DNA of 27,628 nucleotides, from contig RFPF01000008.1 of NCBI GenBank assembly GCA_009926295.1, positions 1 to 27,628 of the forward strand, in the 5' to 3' direction. The position numbers and the translations under genes were made by a program. Positions 15,577 through 24,642 of the stretch are shown here, in pieces. Under the pieces are notes generated by a model. It had not been told where the DNA came from. It worked only from the letters and a program-made list of their open reading frames with translations, and did not search any database. Source of the stretch: Planctomycetia bacterium. GTDB lineage: Bacteria; Planctomycetota; Planctomycetia; Pirellulales; UBA1268. Positions within the stretch are counted from its first letter, which is position 1, and the number at the start of each line of letters is the position of its first letter.

Positions 15577-15702
15577 GGCCGACCGCGCCCTCCATGTGGG
15601 ATCGCCCCGGCTGGGGCAGGGGAAAACTCCCGATACACTAGCGGTTTTCCCGAACCGGGCAAGCGAACCGCCAGGAAAGGCGCACGGGACGGAACCACCA
15701 CG

Positions 15703-17895
15703 ATGCCGGCCACAGGCAGGGAATCATCGACGGTCACGGTCGAACGGCTCGAGGACGGCGTCCTCGTGCTGTCTTTCCTCGTCCCCGGTCGGCGGCAGAA
15801 CGTGATCACCGAAGCGGTGCTCGTCGACCTCGCCGCCGCCCTCGACGCCATCGACAGGGGCCCGCCCCCCCGGGGACTCGTCGTCTGCTCCGGCCTCAAG
15901 GGCTCGTTCTTCGCCGGAGCCGACGTCGCCCGCCTCGAGGCACTCGCCGGCACGAGCCCCGGAGACATCGAGAGGCTGTGCGCTGCCGGTCGCGGGCTCT
16001 TCGCGCGGCTCTCCGCGGCCGCGTGGCCGAGCGTGGCGGTGATCGACGGAGTCTGCCTCGGGGGCGGCCTCGAACTCGCCCTCGCCTGCGATTTCCGCAT
16101 CGCCACGACGGCGGCGCACACGTCGCTGGGACTGCCCGAGGTGAAGCTCGGCCTCCTCCCGGGCTGGGGCGGCACCGTGCGTCTCGCCCGGCTGATCGGC
16201 CCCGGCCCAGCGGTGGAATTCACCGCGGGCGGCGAGCCGGTCGACGGGCGGGCGGCGCAGCTTCTCGGAATCGTCGACGGCTGCGTTCCTGCCGAGGAAG
16301 CGCTCGTGTCGGCCCGCCGGCTGATCGAATGCCAGATCGCACAGGCGGGCCACGTCGCACGCAGGAAGCGGCTGGCGGCTCCGGTCGGACTCGCTCCGGA
16401 GGAACGCGCGTTTCTCGAGGCAGTGGTGTCGACGGTGATCCTCGGACGTACCGGAGGACACTATCCCGCCCCCGCGACCATCCTGCGGACGATCCTCGCG
16501 GGCGCCGAGGCGGATCTGGCCGAGGCGGGCCGGCTCGAGTCGGAGGCGTTCGCGGCGCTTTCCACGGGAGACGTGTCGCGCCAGCTCGTGCGCGTCTTCC
16601 GGCTCGGTGAGCGGAACCGCCGCGACCCGGGCGTGGGCGGCGGCGATGCGCCATCCCCCGACGCCGAGGCCGCGCCCGTCGAGCACCCCGCGGTCGTCGG
16701 CGCCGGCATCATGGGCGCCGGCATCGCGGCGAGCCACCTGCGCCACGGGTTCGCCCTGACGCTCGTCGACGTCAACGCGGAGACGCTCGAGCGCGGAGCC
16801 GCGGGCATCCTCGAGGAGGCCGCGTGGGATCGGGCCGCGAGGCGCGCCGACCCCGCCCGGTCGCTCGCCCTCGCCGGCCGGCTGCGGACGGCCGTGGACG
16901 CCTCGGCACTCGCCGGCGCCGACCTCGTCATCGAGAGCGTGCTCGAGCGCACCGACGTGAAGCGCCGAGCCCTCGCGGAGATCGAGCGGGTCGTCGGCCC
17001 CGACACGGTGATCGCGACGAACACGTCCACCAATCCGATCGCGAACCTCGCGACTGCGCTCACGAATCCGGCGCGGTTCTGCGGGATGCACTTCTTCAAC
17101 CCCGTGCGACGCATGACGCTCGTCGAGGTCGTGCGCGGCCCCGAGACCAGCGACGCCACGATCGCCACGGCCGTCGCCCATGCCAAGCGGCTCTCGAAGT
17201 GCCCCGTCGTCGTCCGCGACAGCCCGGGCTTCCTCGTGAACCGTCTCCTGATGCCCTACCTGCACGAGTCGGTGGAAATGCTGCGCGAGGGGCTCGATCC
17301 GCAGCGGATCGACCGCGTGGCTCGGGCTTTCGGCATGCCGATGGGACCACTCGAGCTCTACGACATGATCGGCCTCGACACCGCCTTCTACGCCGGGCTC
17401 GTGCTCGACGGAGCCTTCGGCGACCGCATCGAGTCCTCGCCCGTGATCCCGGCGCTCGTGAAGTCCGGCCGCCTCGGCCGCAAGACCGGGGCCGGCTTCT
17501 ACGTGTACGACGAGTCGGCCGGCCAACGCGCGAAGCCCGCCCGCCCCGACGCCGGCGTGCTCGGCCTGGTGGCTGCGTACGCGCTCCCCGCGCGGGAGAC
17601 GACCGACCGCACGCTGGCCGACCGGCTCCTGCTCCCGGTCGTCCTCGAGGCGACCCGTGTCCTCGACGAGGGCATCGTGCGGGACGGTCGTGACATCGAC
17701 CTCGCCGTGATCCATGCCCTCGGTTTCCCGGCCTTCCGCGGCGGCGTGCTGGCGTGGGCCGACACGCTCGGCGCCGCGGAGATCCTGCGCCGGCTCGAGC
17801 CACTCGCCGATCTCGGCGTGCGGATGCATCCCACCCGGCGACTGCTCGACGTCGCCCGCGGCGGCGGCCGGTTCCTCAGCGAGGCGTCATCATGA
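15703..17895 (+). CDS. FadB-type enoyl-CoA hydratase / 3-hydroxyacyl-CoA dehydrogenase
   Basis: This 730-residue bifunctional enzyme performs steps two and three of fatty-acid beta-oxidation. The N-terminal crotonase domain carries GGGLELALACDF and GLPEVKLGLLPG, placing the two catalytic Glu residues at E124 and E146. The C-terminal part is a 3-hydroxyacyl-CoA dehydrogenase with NAD motif GAGIMG at 333-338, the catalytic His in HFFNPVRRM (H463), and a second C-terminal domain with GRKTGAGFYVYDE. Length fits FadB/FadJ (about 715-730). The ATG at 15703 begins the first conserved segment; the open frame upstream is not coding. Only a weak GGGACGGAA ribosome site is seen. Its stop overlaps the thiolase start as ATGA, so the products are coupled, as in FadB-FadA complexes. 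Confidence 0.93.
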   Translation: MPATGRESSTVTVERLEDGVLVLSFLVPGRRQNVITEAVLVDLAAALDAIDRGPPPRGLVVCSGLKGSFFAGADVARLEALAGTSPGDIERLCAAGRGLFARLSAAAWPSVAVIDGVCLGGGLELALACDFRIATTAAHTSLGLPEVKLGLLPGWGGTVRLARLIGPGPAVEFTAGGEPVDGRAAQLLGIVDGCVPAEEALVSARRLIECQIAQAGHVARRKRLAAPVGLAPEERAFLEAVVSTVILGRTGGHYPAPATILRTILAGAEADLAEAGRLESEAFAALSTGDVSRQLVRVFRLGERNRRDPGVGGGDAPSPDAEAAPVEHPAVVGAGIMGAGIAASHLRHGFALTLVDVNAETLERGAAGILEEAAWDRAARRADPARSLALAGRLRTAVDASALAGADLVIESVLERTDVKRRALAEIERVVGPDTVIATNTSTNPIANLATALTNPARFCGMHFFNPVRRMTLVEVVRGPETSDATIATAVAHAKRLSKCPVVVRDSPGFLVNRLLMPYLHESVEMLREGLDPQRIDRVARAFGMPMGPLELYDMIGLDTAFYAGLVLDGAFGDRIESSPVIPALVKSGRLGRKTGAGFYVYDESAGQRAKPARPDAGVLGLVAAYALPARETTDRTLADRLLLPVVLEATRVLDEGIVRDGRDIDLAVIHALGFPAFRGGVLAWADTLGAAEILRRLEPLADLGVRMHPTRRLLDVARGGGRFLSEASS

Positions 17896-19079
17896 AGGCG
17901 GCGCCTCGCACCCCGGACACCAATCCTGTCGTCGTCGCCTGCTGCCGCACCGCGATCGGCCGGGCCCACGCGGACCGGGGGCTGTTTCGCCACGTCCGCG
18001 GCGACGAACTCGCCGCCGCCGTCCTCACCGCTGCGGTCGACCTCAGCGGCGTGGACCCGGCCACGATCGACGACGTGATCCTCGGCGCGACTCAGCAGCG
18101 GGGCGAACAGGGCGGCAACGTGGCCCGCACCGCCGCCCTGCTCGCGGGCCTGCCGTTCTCCGTCGCGGGGGCCACGGTGAACCGACTGTGCGGCTCGGGG
18201 CTCGAGGCCTTGGCGCGGGCCGCCCAGGCCATCGTGGCGCAGGAGGAACGTGTGCTGATCGCGGGCGGAGTCGAACACATGCTGCACCTGCCGATGGACT
18301 CGGCGATCGACATCCACCCGCGGGCCCTCGCCCGGTCCAGCCGGGGAATGCTCTCGATGGGCCTCACGGCGGAGCAGCTCGCGGCGGAGCATCGCATCCC
18401 GCGCCGCGCCCAGGAGTCGTACGCGCTGGAGAGCCATCGCCGCGCGGCGGCGGCGGCAGACGCCGGCCTGTTCGACGACGAGATCGTCGCCGTGCTCGGA
18501 CACGACGAGTCGGGGGCCCTCGTGGAGGCGACACGCGACCAGTCGATCCGCGGCGATACGAGCCTCGAGGCGATGGCGGCCCTGGAGCCGGTGTTCCTGC
18601 CCCGTCTCGGCACCGTCACCGCGGCGACGAGTGCGCCGGTGAGCGACGGCGCCGCGGCGCTCGTGGTGATGCAGGAGACGGAGGCGAGGCGCCAGGGGCT
18701 CGTTCCGCTGGCCCGGATCGTGGCCTCGGCGGTGGCCGGCGTCGCCCCTGCCGCGATGGGCACGGGTCCTGTCGCAGCCACACGAAAGCTCCTCGCCCGC
18801 ACGGGCCTGACGGCCGCCGACATCGACCTCGTGGAACTGAACGAGGCGTTCGCCGCCCAGGCGATCCACTGCATCGACGCCCTCGGACTCGATGCCGCGC
18901 GGGTGAACGTGCGCGGCGGGTCCCTCGCGATCGGCCATCCGCTCGGAGCCTCGGGAGCCCGCATAGCGACGACGCTTCTTCACGCACTCGTCGCCGACGG
19001 GAAGCGGCTCGGCCTGGCCGCGATGTGCATCGGCCTCGGGCAGGGGATCGCGGTGCTCTTCGAACGGATCGAATCATGA
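17892..19079 (+). CDS. FadA-type acetyl-CoA acyltransferase (3-ketoacyl-CoA thiolase)
   Basis: The 395-residue thiolase cleaves 3-ketoacyl-CoA, the last step of each beta-oxidation turn. The nucleophile is C100 in NRLCGSGLEAL, the His base is in NEAFAAQ and GHPLG (H349), and the second catalytic Cys is C379 in MCIGLGQG. All key residues are intact and the length is normal. The start ATG at 17892 overlaps the fadB stop (ATGA), and its own stop overlaps the next start in the same way. It is expected to form a complex with the FadB-type protein. A biosynthetic acetoacetyl-CoA thiolase is the alternative, but the neighbour favours degradation. Confidence 0.94.
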   Translation: MKAAPRTPDTNPVVVACCRTAIGRAHADRGLFRHVRGDELAAAVLTAAVDLSGVDPATIDDVILGATQQRGEQGGNVARTAALLAGLPFSVAGATVNRLCGSGLEALARAAQAIVAQEERVLIAGGVEHMLHLPMDSAIDIHPRALARSSRGMLSMGLTAEQLAAEHRIPRRAQESYALESHRRAAAAADAGLFDDEIVAVLGHDESGALVEATRDQSIRGDTSLEAMAALEPVFLPRLGTVTAATSAPVSDGAAALVVMQETEARRQGLVPLARIVASAVAGVAPAAMGTGPVAATRKLLARTGLTAADIDLVELNEAFAAQAIHCIDALGLDAARVNVRGGSLAIGHPLGASGARIATTLLHALVADGKRLGLAAMCIGLGQGIAVLFERIES

Positions 19080-22000
19080 GCATCGCGCCGCTGCCATCAA
19101 CCGAGCGGGGCACGGCGGCGGCCGCTGCGGCGGCTTCGCTCGTCGATCTGCTCCATGCCAGGGCGATCGACGCCTTCGAGCAACCGGCGATCATCACCCT
19201 CGGTCACGGTGCACGGGCCGCGACGGGTGACCGGATCACGTGGGGCAGCCTGCTCGCTGCGGCGCTCGACTACGCATGCATGCTCGAAGATGCCGGTCTC
19301 GTCCGCGGCGACCTGCTCGCGCACGTCGGTCCGCACTCGGTCGAATGGGTCGTCGTCGATGTCGCCTGCCTGCTCTCCGGCATCGTGCACCTCGCCCTGC
19401 ACGCCGACGAGTCGCCCGCGACGCTCCACGGGCAGGTGCAGAGGCTCTCTCCACGGGGCCTCGTGGACCACCGGACCGAGCGGGCGTGGGGGGGGCCGGA
19501 CGTTCGACGCCTGCCGTCGCCACGACGGATCGCCGCATCTCCCGACAGCGCGGCCCTCGTGCGGGCACTCGCCGACCGCGCCGCCGCCTGTGATCCCGCC
19601 GCCCCCGCCGCGATCTTCCTGTCGTCCGGCACGACCGGGATGCCTCGGGCGGTCGTCCATTCGCAGCGCGCACTCGCGTGGAACGCGTGGGCGTCGAGCG
19701 GGGTGTTTCTCGACGACCCGCGCGACGTCCGGCTTTCATGGCTGCCGCTCAGCCACGCTTACGCGCGTGTGGGCGACCTGTACACCGCGCTCGTGCGTGC
19801 CGGCACGCTGTGCGTCGTCGGCGATCGTCGCCGGGTGCTCGACGCCTGCGCCGCCGCGCGGCCCACCGTGATCCTCGGGGTGCCGGCATTCTTCGAGCGG
19901 ATCGCCGCCGCCGTGGCGGCGGGCAGGATCGCCGACCTCCCGGCCGCGCTCGGCGGTGCGGTGCGGGTGTGCGTTTCGGGGGGCGCTCCTCTCAAGGATC
20001 GCACGGCCGCCGCATTCGCCGCGCGGGGCGTGCCGCTCGTGCAGGGCTACGGCCTCGCCGAGGCCGGGCCGGTGGTCGCGCTCGCGAGCCCGCGGACGAT
20101 GCGGCCTGGCGCCGTCGGACCGCTCCTCCCTGGCATCCAGGTCGCGGTCGACGCCCGCGGTCAGTTGCTCGTGCGCACGCCGAGCGTGGCGCTCGGCGTG
20201 ATCGAGCCTGAAGACGCCACGCTCCGCCCCGCCACGACCGACGGCTGGCTCGCCACGGGCGACACGGCAGCCCTCGACGACGACGGACAGTTGCGGATCA
20301 CCGGCCGGGTGGTGGATGCGATCGTGCTGGCGAGCGGCGCGAAGGTGCCGCCCGCCGAGGTGGAGCGAACGCTCGCCGAGGATCCCGCCGTCGCGCAGGT
20401 ATGCGTCGTCGGCGACGGGCTCGCAGCGCCGGTCGCGCTCGTGGTGCCCGAGCCCGACGCCGTGCGGGCCACGGTGCGTCGGCTCGGCCTGAGGGTGTTC
20501 GGGCGGCGGCAGGCGCTGCGCCATCCACGGCTCGTGCGCTGGCTGGGCCGCCGGCTCGCCGCACGGCAGGCATCGCTGCCCCGTGCGTGGCGCGTGCGGC
20601 GGGCGGCCTTCGTGGCGCGGCCGTTCGATGCGGCGCACGGCGAGGCGACGCCATCGTTCAAACTCAAGCGTCCCGCGATCGCCGCGCACTTCGCCACCGT
20701 GCTCGCGGCCGCAGAGGACGATCCACCGCCTGCCTGGATCGCGCGCGTGCCTCCGGCATCGCCGCCCGGCCACGCGATCGAGCCGGGCGACGCGCCGCTC
20801 GCCGACGCCCTCTGGCGCGGCCACGCCGGCTGCTTCGAGGAGGCCGCCGCCCGGGCCGCGGCACCGGTGCGCGACGCGGTCGCGGCCGTCGTCGACCACG
20901 CCCGCCGCGTGGTCGCGGACATGCGGCGCGAAAACGCGCTGTACGCGCCGCCCCGCGCATCGCGCGACATGCCCGCCGCACCGCTCGCCGACGCTCCGCC
21001 CCGGCCCGCGGGCGTGTTCTCGGTGGCGGCCGAGGCCGCGCTCGCCGATGTCGGCCTGTGGGGAATCGCCGTGCCCGAGCAGCATGGCGGCACCGGTGCC
21101 ACGATGCACGAGCTCGCCCGGTCGATCACGGCGATCGCGGCCGACGCGCCGACCGCCGCGGGACTGCTCTCGGTCCATTCCGCGATCGGCGCCGTCTCCG
21201 CGCTCGTGGCGTTCGGATCACCCGACCAGCAGGCCCGTCATCTGCCCGGCCTCGCGGAGGGAAGGCCGCTCTCGATCTTCGCCGCCACGGAGGCCGAAGC
21301 GGGCTGCGATCTGTCCGCCGTCACCACCACGATCGAACGGTTGGGAACCGGGCTCGCGGTGAGCGGCACGAAGATGTTCATCACGGGCGCGACGTACGGA
21401 CGCCTCGTGAAACTGCTCGCCCTGCACGAGGGCCGGCCGACGGTGTGCCTGGTGCGACTGCCCGATGCCGACACGCCATCCTTCCGCCTGCGCCGCTACG
21501 CGCTCCATCCGCTCAAGCACGCCCACAACGCCGCCCTCGAATTCGACCGGTTTCCGCTCGATCCGGCCGACGTGCTCGCGCCGCCCCAGAGCCGCACCGG
21601 CCCCGACGCCATGCGGATCATCTGGCACGGCCTCAACCGCGGCCGGATCACGCTCGCCGCCCAGGCCGCCGGCACGCTGCGGATCCTGCTCGCGCAGGCC
21701 CGTGAGCACGCATCGCGGCGCACGACCTGGGGGCAGCCGATCGCGGGGCGTGAACTCGTGCAGGGCCGGCTGGGGCGGATCGCGGCCCGGATCGTCGCCT
21801 GCGACGCGCTCGCAGCCTGGGCGGCCACCGCGATCGACTCGGGCGGCAGCGGTGAACTCGAGGCCCTCACGGCCAAGATCGTGGCTGGCGAGTGCGTCCG
21901 CGAGAGCGCGATCGACGCGCTCGGCGTGCACGGCGGCCGGGCATTCCTCGTGGGGCATCCGCTCGGCGACTCGTTCCACGACCACTTCGCGGTCACGGTC

Positions 22001-22492
22001 TACGAGGGGGAGAGCGACCTGCTCGGCCTCGCCCTCTTCAAGGGTCTCGCGAAGCGGCACCCGCTCGCGACCCATGCCCGCGACTCGACGGCGATCTCCC
22101 GCGCGGGCGCGTGGCTCGCGTGGCGGGCGGGCACGTTCGCCCGCGGCTCGCGCGACGGCGCGATCCTCGACCGCACCCTCCGCGAGCACGCCGGCCGGGC
22201 GCGGCGCGACATGGCCCGCGTCGCCACCGCCATCGACCGCTCGATCCGCCGCCACGGCCGCTCGCTCGCCGACCGGCAGCTCGAAATCGGAGCGTTGTCG
22301 GCCCGGGTACGGGATCTCGCGAGTGTCCTGGCCGCCGCGCATCACGCCGACGCGACCGCCGACGACCACTCGATCGCCGCGGCCGATGTGTGGTGCCGCC
22401 TGGCGCTCGCCCGCGCCTCCGGCCGCCACCTCTTGGCCGCAGATCACGCCGCCACGGCCGCGCTGGGCACAAGCGTGCCCCACATCAGGTAA
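19076..22492 (+). CDS. Fusion: AMP-forming acyl-CoA synthetase plus acyl-CoA dehydrogenase
   Basis: A single 1138-residue frame joins two enzymes. Residues 1 to about 545 are an adenylate-forming acyl-CoA synthetase: P-loop SSGTTGMPR from 183, GYGLAEAG near 324-331, TGDTAALDDDG from 394, and a C-terminal FKLKR at 528-532 holding the usual catalytic Lys, as in long-chain synthetases. The hinge motif is altered (GRVVDAIVLASGAKVPPAEVE). Residues about 640-1000 are an acyl-CoA dehydrogenase with EQHGGTGAT, ATEAEAGCDLS, TKMFITGA and VYEGESDLLG, whose Glu (E977) is the likely catalytic base. A helical tail (about 1000-1138) recalls the C-terminal extension of VLCAD/ACAD9. It would activate a fatty acid and perform the first dehydrogenation. 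The ATG overlaps the thiolase stop as ATGA. There is no stop or frameshift between the parts. Confidence 0.9.
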   Translation: MSIAPLPSTERGTAAAAAAASLVDLLHARAIDAFEQPAIITLGHGARAATGDRITWGSLLAAALDYACMLEDAGLVRGDLLAHVGPHSVEWVVVDVACLLSGIVHLALHADESPATLHGQVQRLSPRGLVDHRTERAWGGPDVRRLPSPRRIAASPDSAALVRALADRAAACDPAAPAAIFLSSGTTGMPRAVVHSQRALAWNAWASSGVFLDDPRDVRLSWLPLSHAYARVGDLYTALVRAGTLCVVGDRRRVLDACAAARPTVILGVPAFFERIAAAVAAGRIADLPAALGGAVRVCVSGGAPLKDRTAAAFAARGVPLVQGYGLAEAGPVVALASPRTMRPGAVGPLLPGIQVAVDARGQLLVRTPSVALGVIEPEDATLRPATTDGWLATGDTAALDDDGQLRITGRVVDAIVLASGAKVPPAEVERTLAEDPAVAQVCVVGDGLAAPVALVVPEPDAVRATVRRLGLRVFGRRQALRHPRLVRWLGRRLAARQASLPRAWRVRRAAFVARPFDAAHGEATPSFKLKRPAIAAHFATVLAAAEDDPPPAWIARVPPASPPGHAIEPGDAPLADALWRGHAGCFEEAAARAAAPVRDAVAAVVDHARRVVADMRRENALYAPPRASRDMPAAPLADAPPRPAGVFSVAAEAALADVGLWGIAVPEQHGGTGATMHELARSITAIAADAPTAAGLLSVHSAIGAVSALVAFGSPDQQARHLPGLAEGRPLSIFAATEAEAGCDLSAVTTTIERLGTGLAVSGTKMFITGATYGRLVKLLALHEGRPTVCLVRLPDADTPSFRLRRYALHPLKHAHNAALEFDRFPLDPADVLAPPQSRTGPDAMRIIWHGLNRGRITLAAQAAGTLRILLAQAREHASRRTTWGQPIAGRELVQGRLGRIAARIVACDALAAWAATAIDSGGSGELEALTAKIVAGECVRESAIDALGVHGGRAFLVGHPLGDSFHDHFAVTVYEGESDLLGLALFKGLAKRHPLATHARDSTAISRAGAWLAWRAGTFARGSRDGAILDRTLREHAGRARRDMARVATAIDRSIRRHGRSLADRQLEIGALSARVRDLASVLAAAHHADATADDHSIAAADVWCRLALARASGRHLLAADHAATAALGTSVPHIR

Positions 22493-22573
22493 GCGAGGGG
22501 CTGCCCATGCCCTGAGAGCCGGGCTGTGGGAGCAAGCGGAGGCAGGATGCCGAAGCGCAGCGGACACGCAGAG

Positions 22574-22665
22574 AGCGGATGCCACGATGGCATCCGCGAA
22601 CGTCCGGCGACGGGGCTGGGCAGCCCCGAGCGGGTTGGGCGAGTCGAGTGTGAAGCCTGTCCTCC
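22574..22665. repeat. Intergenic repeat copy 3, with two perfect hairpins
   Basis: After the beta-oxidation operon, a 175-base gap contains GCGGATGCC/GGCATCCGC (22574-22582 with 22588-22596, five-base loop) and GGGGCTG/CAGCCCC (22611-22617 with 22621-22627, three-base loop). The bases at 22595-22613 repeat 297-315 exactly. The later part (GGGGCTGGGC...CGAGC...GAAGCCTGTCCT) parallels 9905-9978. It may also serve as a bidirectional transcript end between convergent fad and sppA genes; there are no T-runs. The rest of the gap (22493-22573) shows nothing recognisable. Confidence 0.5.
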
Positions 22666-22667
22666 GC

Positions 22668-23741
22668 CTACGGGTGATTGGCGACGAGTGCCGGCCACCA
22701 GCTGCAGAGGTACCATGCCCGCGGCGTCGTCCACTCGGCGAACGATTCGAGCGTCAGCCGGGCGCCGGGCGAGGCGCCGCCGAGCAGCTCGTCCACGAGA
22801 CCCTTCTGCCGCGAGTAGCGCACGACCCGGGCCGTCTCCCTGGTGAGCCCGGCGAGCTCCACGGCACGATCGACCGCGTCCTCGAGGAACCCGATCCGGT
22901 CGACGAGCCCCGCGTCGCGGGCCTGCGCAGCGGTGAACACCTGCCCCGTCGCCACCTTTGCCACGGCCGCGTCGTCGAGTTTCGGCCGCCCCGCCTTCAC
23001 GATCTCCTTGAACCGCGCGAACATGTCGTCGACGAGTCCCTGGAGGATCTTCCGCTCGCGGGCGGCGAGTTCGGGCGCGCGCTCCTTGGTGGCGCTGAGC
23101 ATCTCCTTGAGTGGTCCGCTGGCCACCGAGTCGTCGGTCACGTCGAGCTTCTTCAGCATCTTCGAGAGATCGAAGTGCGGGATGATCACGCCGATCGAGC
23201 CGGTGAGCGTGGCCGGCTCGGCGAAGATCACGTCGTCGCGGCCACCGTTGGCCATCGCGACGTAGTAGCCGCCACTGGCCGCGATGCCGCCCATGCTGAC
23301 CACGACCGGGAGATCCCTCTTCTTGGCGATCGCCGCCAGCCGGTAGTGGATCTCGTCGCTGCCACTGACTGTGCCCCCGGGCGAATCGACGCGGAGCACG
23401 ATCGCCTTGACGCTCTCGTCGGCCTCGATGCGATCGAGCTGCCAGCGGGCGAACCCGTCGCCCCCCATGATCGCGCCGGCGACGTCGACGATCGCCACCT
23501 TGGCGGGGGCGAACTTCGCGAGCGAGTGGTACTTTTCCACCACCTTCGAGTCGGTCTGGAAATACTGGGCGCTCGCCCCGGCGCTCGCGAGCGCCGACAG
23601 CAGGGACACGCCCGCTATCGTCCAGGCGATTCGGGTGCCCCAGCGGCCCCAGGCGCTCCCCTGCTCGAGGATGACGCGTGTCACCGGTGGCGGCTCCGGA
23701 AACGGGCGGGGGGGCGGTTGCATGGTGCGATCGATTTCCAT
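22668..23741 (-). CDS. Signal peptide peptidase SppA (S49 family)
   Basis: This 357-residue membrane serine protease cleaves leftover signal peptides. It has a short Pro-rich cytoplasmic N-terminus, one membrane segment (about 36-57), and an S49 protease domain. The nucleophile Ser is S156 in GGIAASGGYY and the Lys general base is likely K212 in SGPLKEM, with a spacing similar to that of short-form Gram-positive SppA. VDSPGGTV and TGSIGVI are further family motifs. It is the short form (about 350 residues), not the 600-residue enterobacterial duplication. The ATG at 23741 is chosen with GGAG about 11 bases upstream; in-frame starts at 23792 and 23723 are possible. Confidence 0.93.
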   Translation of the reverse strand: MEIDRTMQPPPRPFPEPPPVTRVILEQGSAWGRWGTRIAWTIAGVSLLSALASAGASAQYFQTDSKVVEKYHSLAKFAPAKVAIVDVAGAIMGGDGFARWQLDRIEADESVKAIVLRVDSPGGTVSGSDEIHYRLAAIAKKRDLPVVVSMGGIAASGGYYVAMANGGRDDVIFAEPATLTGSIGVIIPHFDLSKMLKKLDVTDDSVASGPLKEMLSATKERAPELAARERKILQGLVDDMFARFKEIVKAGRPKLDDAAVAKVATGQVFTAAQARDAGLVDRIGFLEDAVDRAVELAGLTRETARVVRYSRQKGLVDELLGGASPGARLTLESFAEWTTPRAWYLCSWWPALVANHP

Positions 23742-23870
23742 CGGGCTACGTCTCCGCGCGGCCGCCGGAGTGACGGCCTCCGCACACATCATGTTGCCAG
23801 TTTTTTCACCGGGCCGCTACCCTCTGGGCTTTCCGTCATCCGAGCCGACAGCGACCAGGAGTGTGCCGAC

Positions 23871-24617
23871 GTGATTGTATGCGTGAGCACCGAATGCTTT
23901 CCGGATCTGCCCTTGTCGCAGGCGATGGAGCGGCTTGCCGAACTTGAATTCACGGCGGTGGAACTCGACGTGCACGAGCAGGGAGGGCATCTGACCCCCG
24001 CGGGCGTCGCCGCCGATCCGGAGGCGGCGATCGCGGCCTGCAGCGACCTCCAGCGGCTCCGCCCGGTGGCGGTGTCGTTCTCCGCCCCGGAGACGCCCGA
24101 GCTCTACGACCGCTTCACGGCCTGCTGCAAGCTCGCCAAGTCACTCGGGGTGGTCACGATGGTGGTGGACTCGTCGGAGCTGGGGACTCCCTTCAACGGC
24201 GAGATCGAACGGCTGCGGAAACTGGTGGCGATCGCGTCAGGACTCGGCGCCGTCGTGGGTGTGAAGACCATGAGCGGCCGCATGACACAGGATGCCGAGA
24301 CGACCGCCTCGCTCTGTCGCAACGTCCCCGGCCTGGGCGTGACGCTCGACCCGAGCCACTTCATCTTCGGCCACAAGAAGCAGTCGTCGTGGGAATCGAT
24401 CCTCAAGTACGTCTGCCACGTCCACCTCCGCGACACGAAGCCCGAGGCGTTCCAGGTGCGGATCGGGCAGGGCGACGTGGAATACGGCAAGATCGTCGGC
24501 CAACTGCAGCGGGTGGGCTTCAAGCGGGCCCTCTGCGCCCATCTGCCGCCCATCGCCGGCACCGACCAGGTGGCCGAGCTCCGCAAGATGCGGCTGCTGC
24601 TGGAGAGCCTGCTGTGA
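23871..24617 (+). CDS. TIM-barrel sugar phosphate isomerase/epimerase-like protein
   Basis: The 248-residue protein has the xylose-isomerase-like TIM-barrel pattern. Conserved positions are FTAVELDVHEQ, VVDSSELG, VTLDPSHF, CHVHLRD and QGDVEYGKIV, which hold the usual Glu/Asp/His metal ligands. It is shorter than the enzyme at 4293-5114 and only distantly like it. The substrate is unknown. The GTG at 23871 is preceded by AGGAG at nine bases, which decides the start. It is divergent from sppA (129 bases away) and converges with the TPR gene after 25 bases. No sugar genes flank it, so the pathway is unclear. Confidence 0.82.
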   Translation: MIVCVSTECFPDLPLSQAMERLAELEFTAVELDVHEQGGHLTPAGVAADPEAAIAACSDLQRLRPVAVSFSAPETPELYDRFTACCKLAKSLGVVTMVVDSSELGTPFNGEIERLRKLVAIASGLGAVVGVKTMSGRMTQDAETTASLCRNVPGLGVTLDPSHFIFGHKKQSSWESILKYVCHVHLRDTKPEAFQVRIGQGDVEYGKIVGQLQRVGFKRALCAHLPPIAGTDQVAELRKMRLLLESLL

Positions 24618-24642
24618 CGCGGCCGGTCGAACCCCCGCCCGG

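Noticed and set aside
15641..15671. Inverted repeat GCGGTT...AACCGC upstream of the beta-oxidation operon, as a FadR-like operator
   Set aside because: The arms are only six bases with a 19-base spacer, and it does not match a known fatty-acid regulator site; chance is likely.
14248..15702. A long upstream extension of the fadB reading frame
   Set aside because: It would cover the antisense of the S1 gene, the tRNA and the DUF6580-like gene. Conserved FadB sequence starts only after the ATG at 15703.
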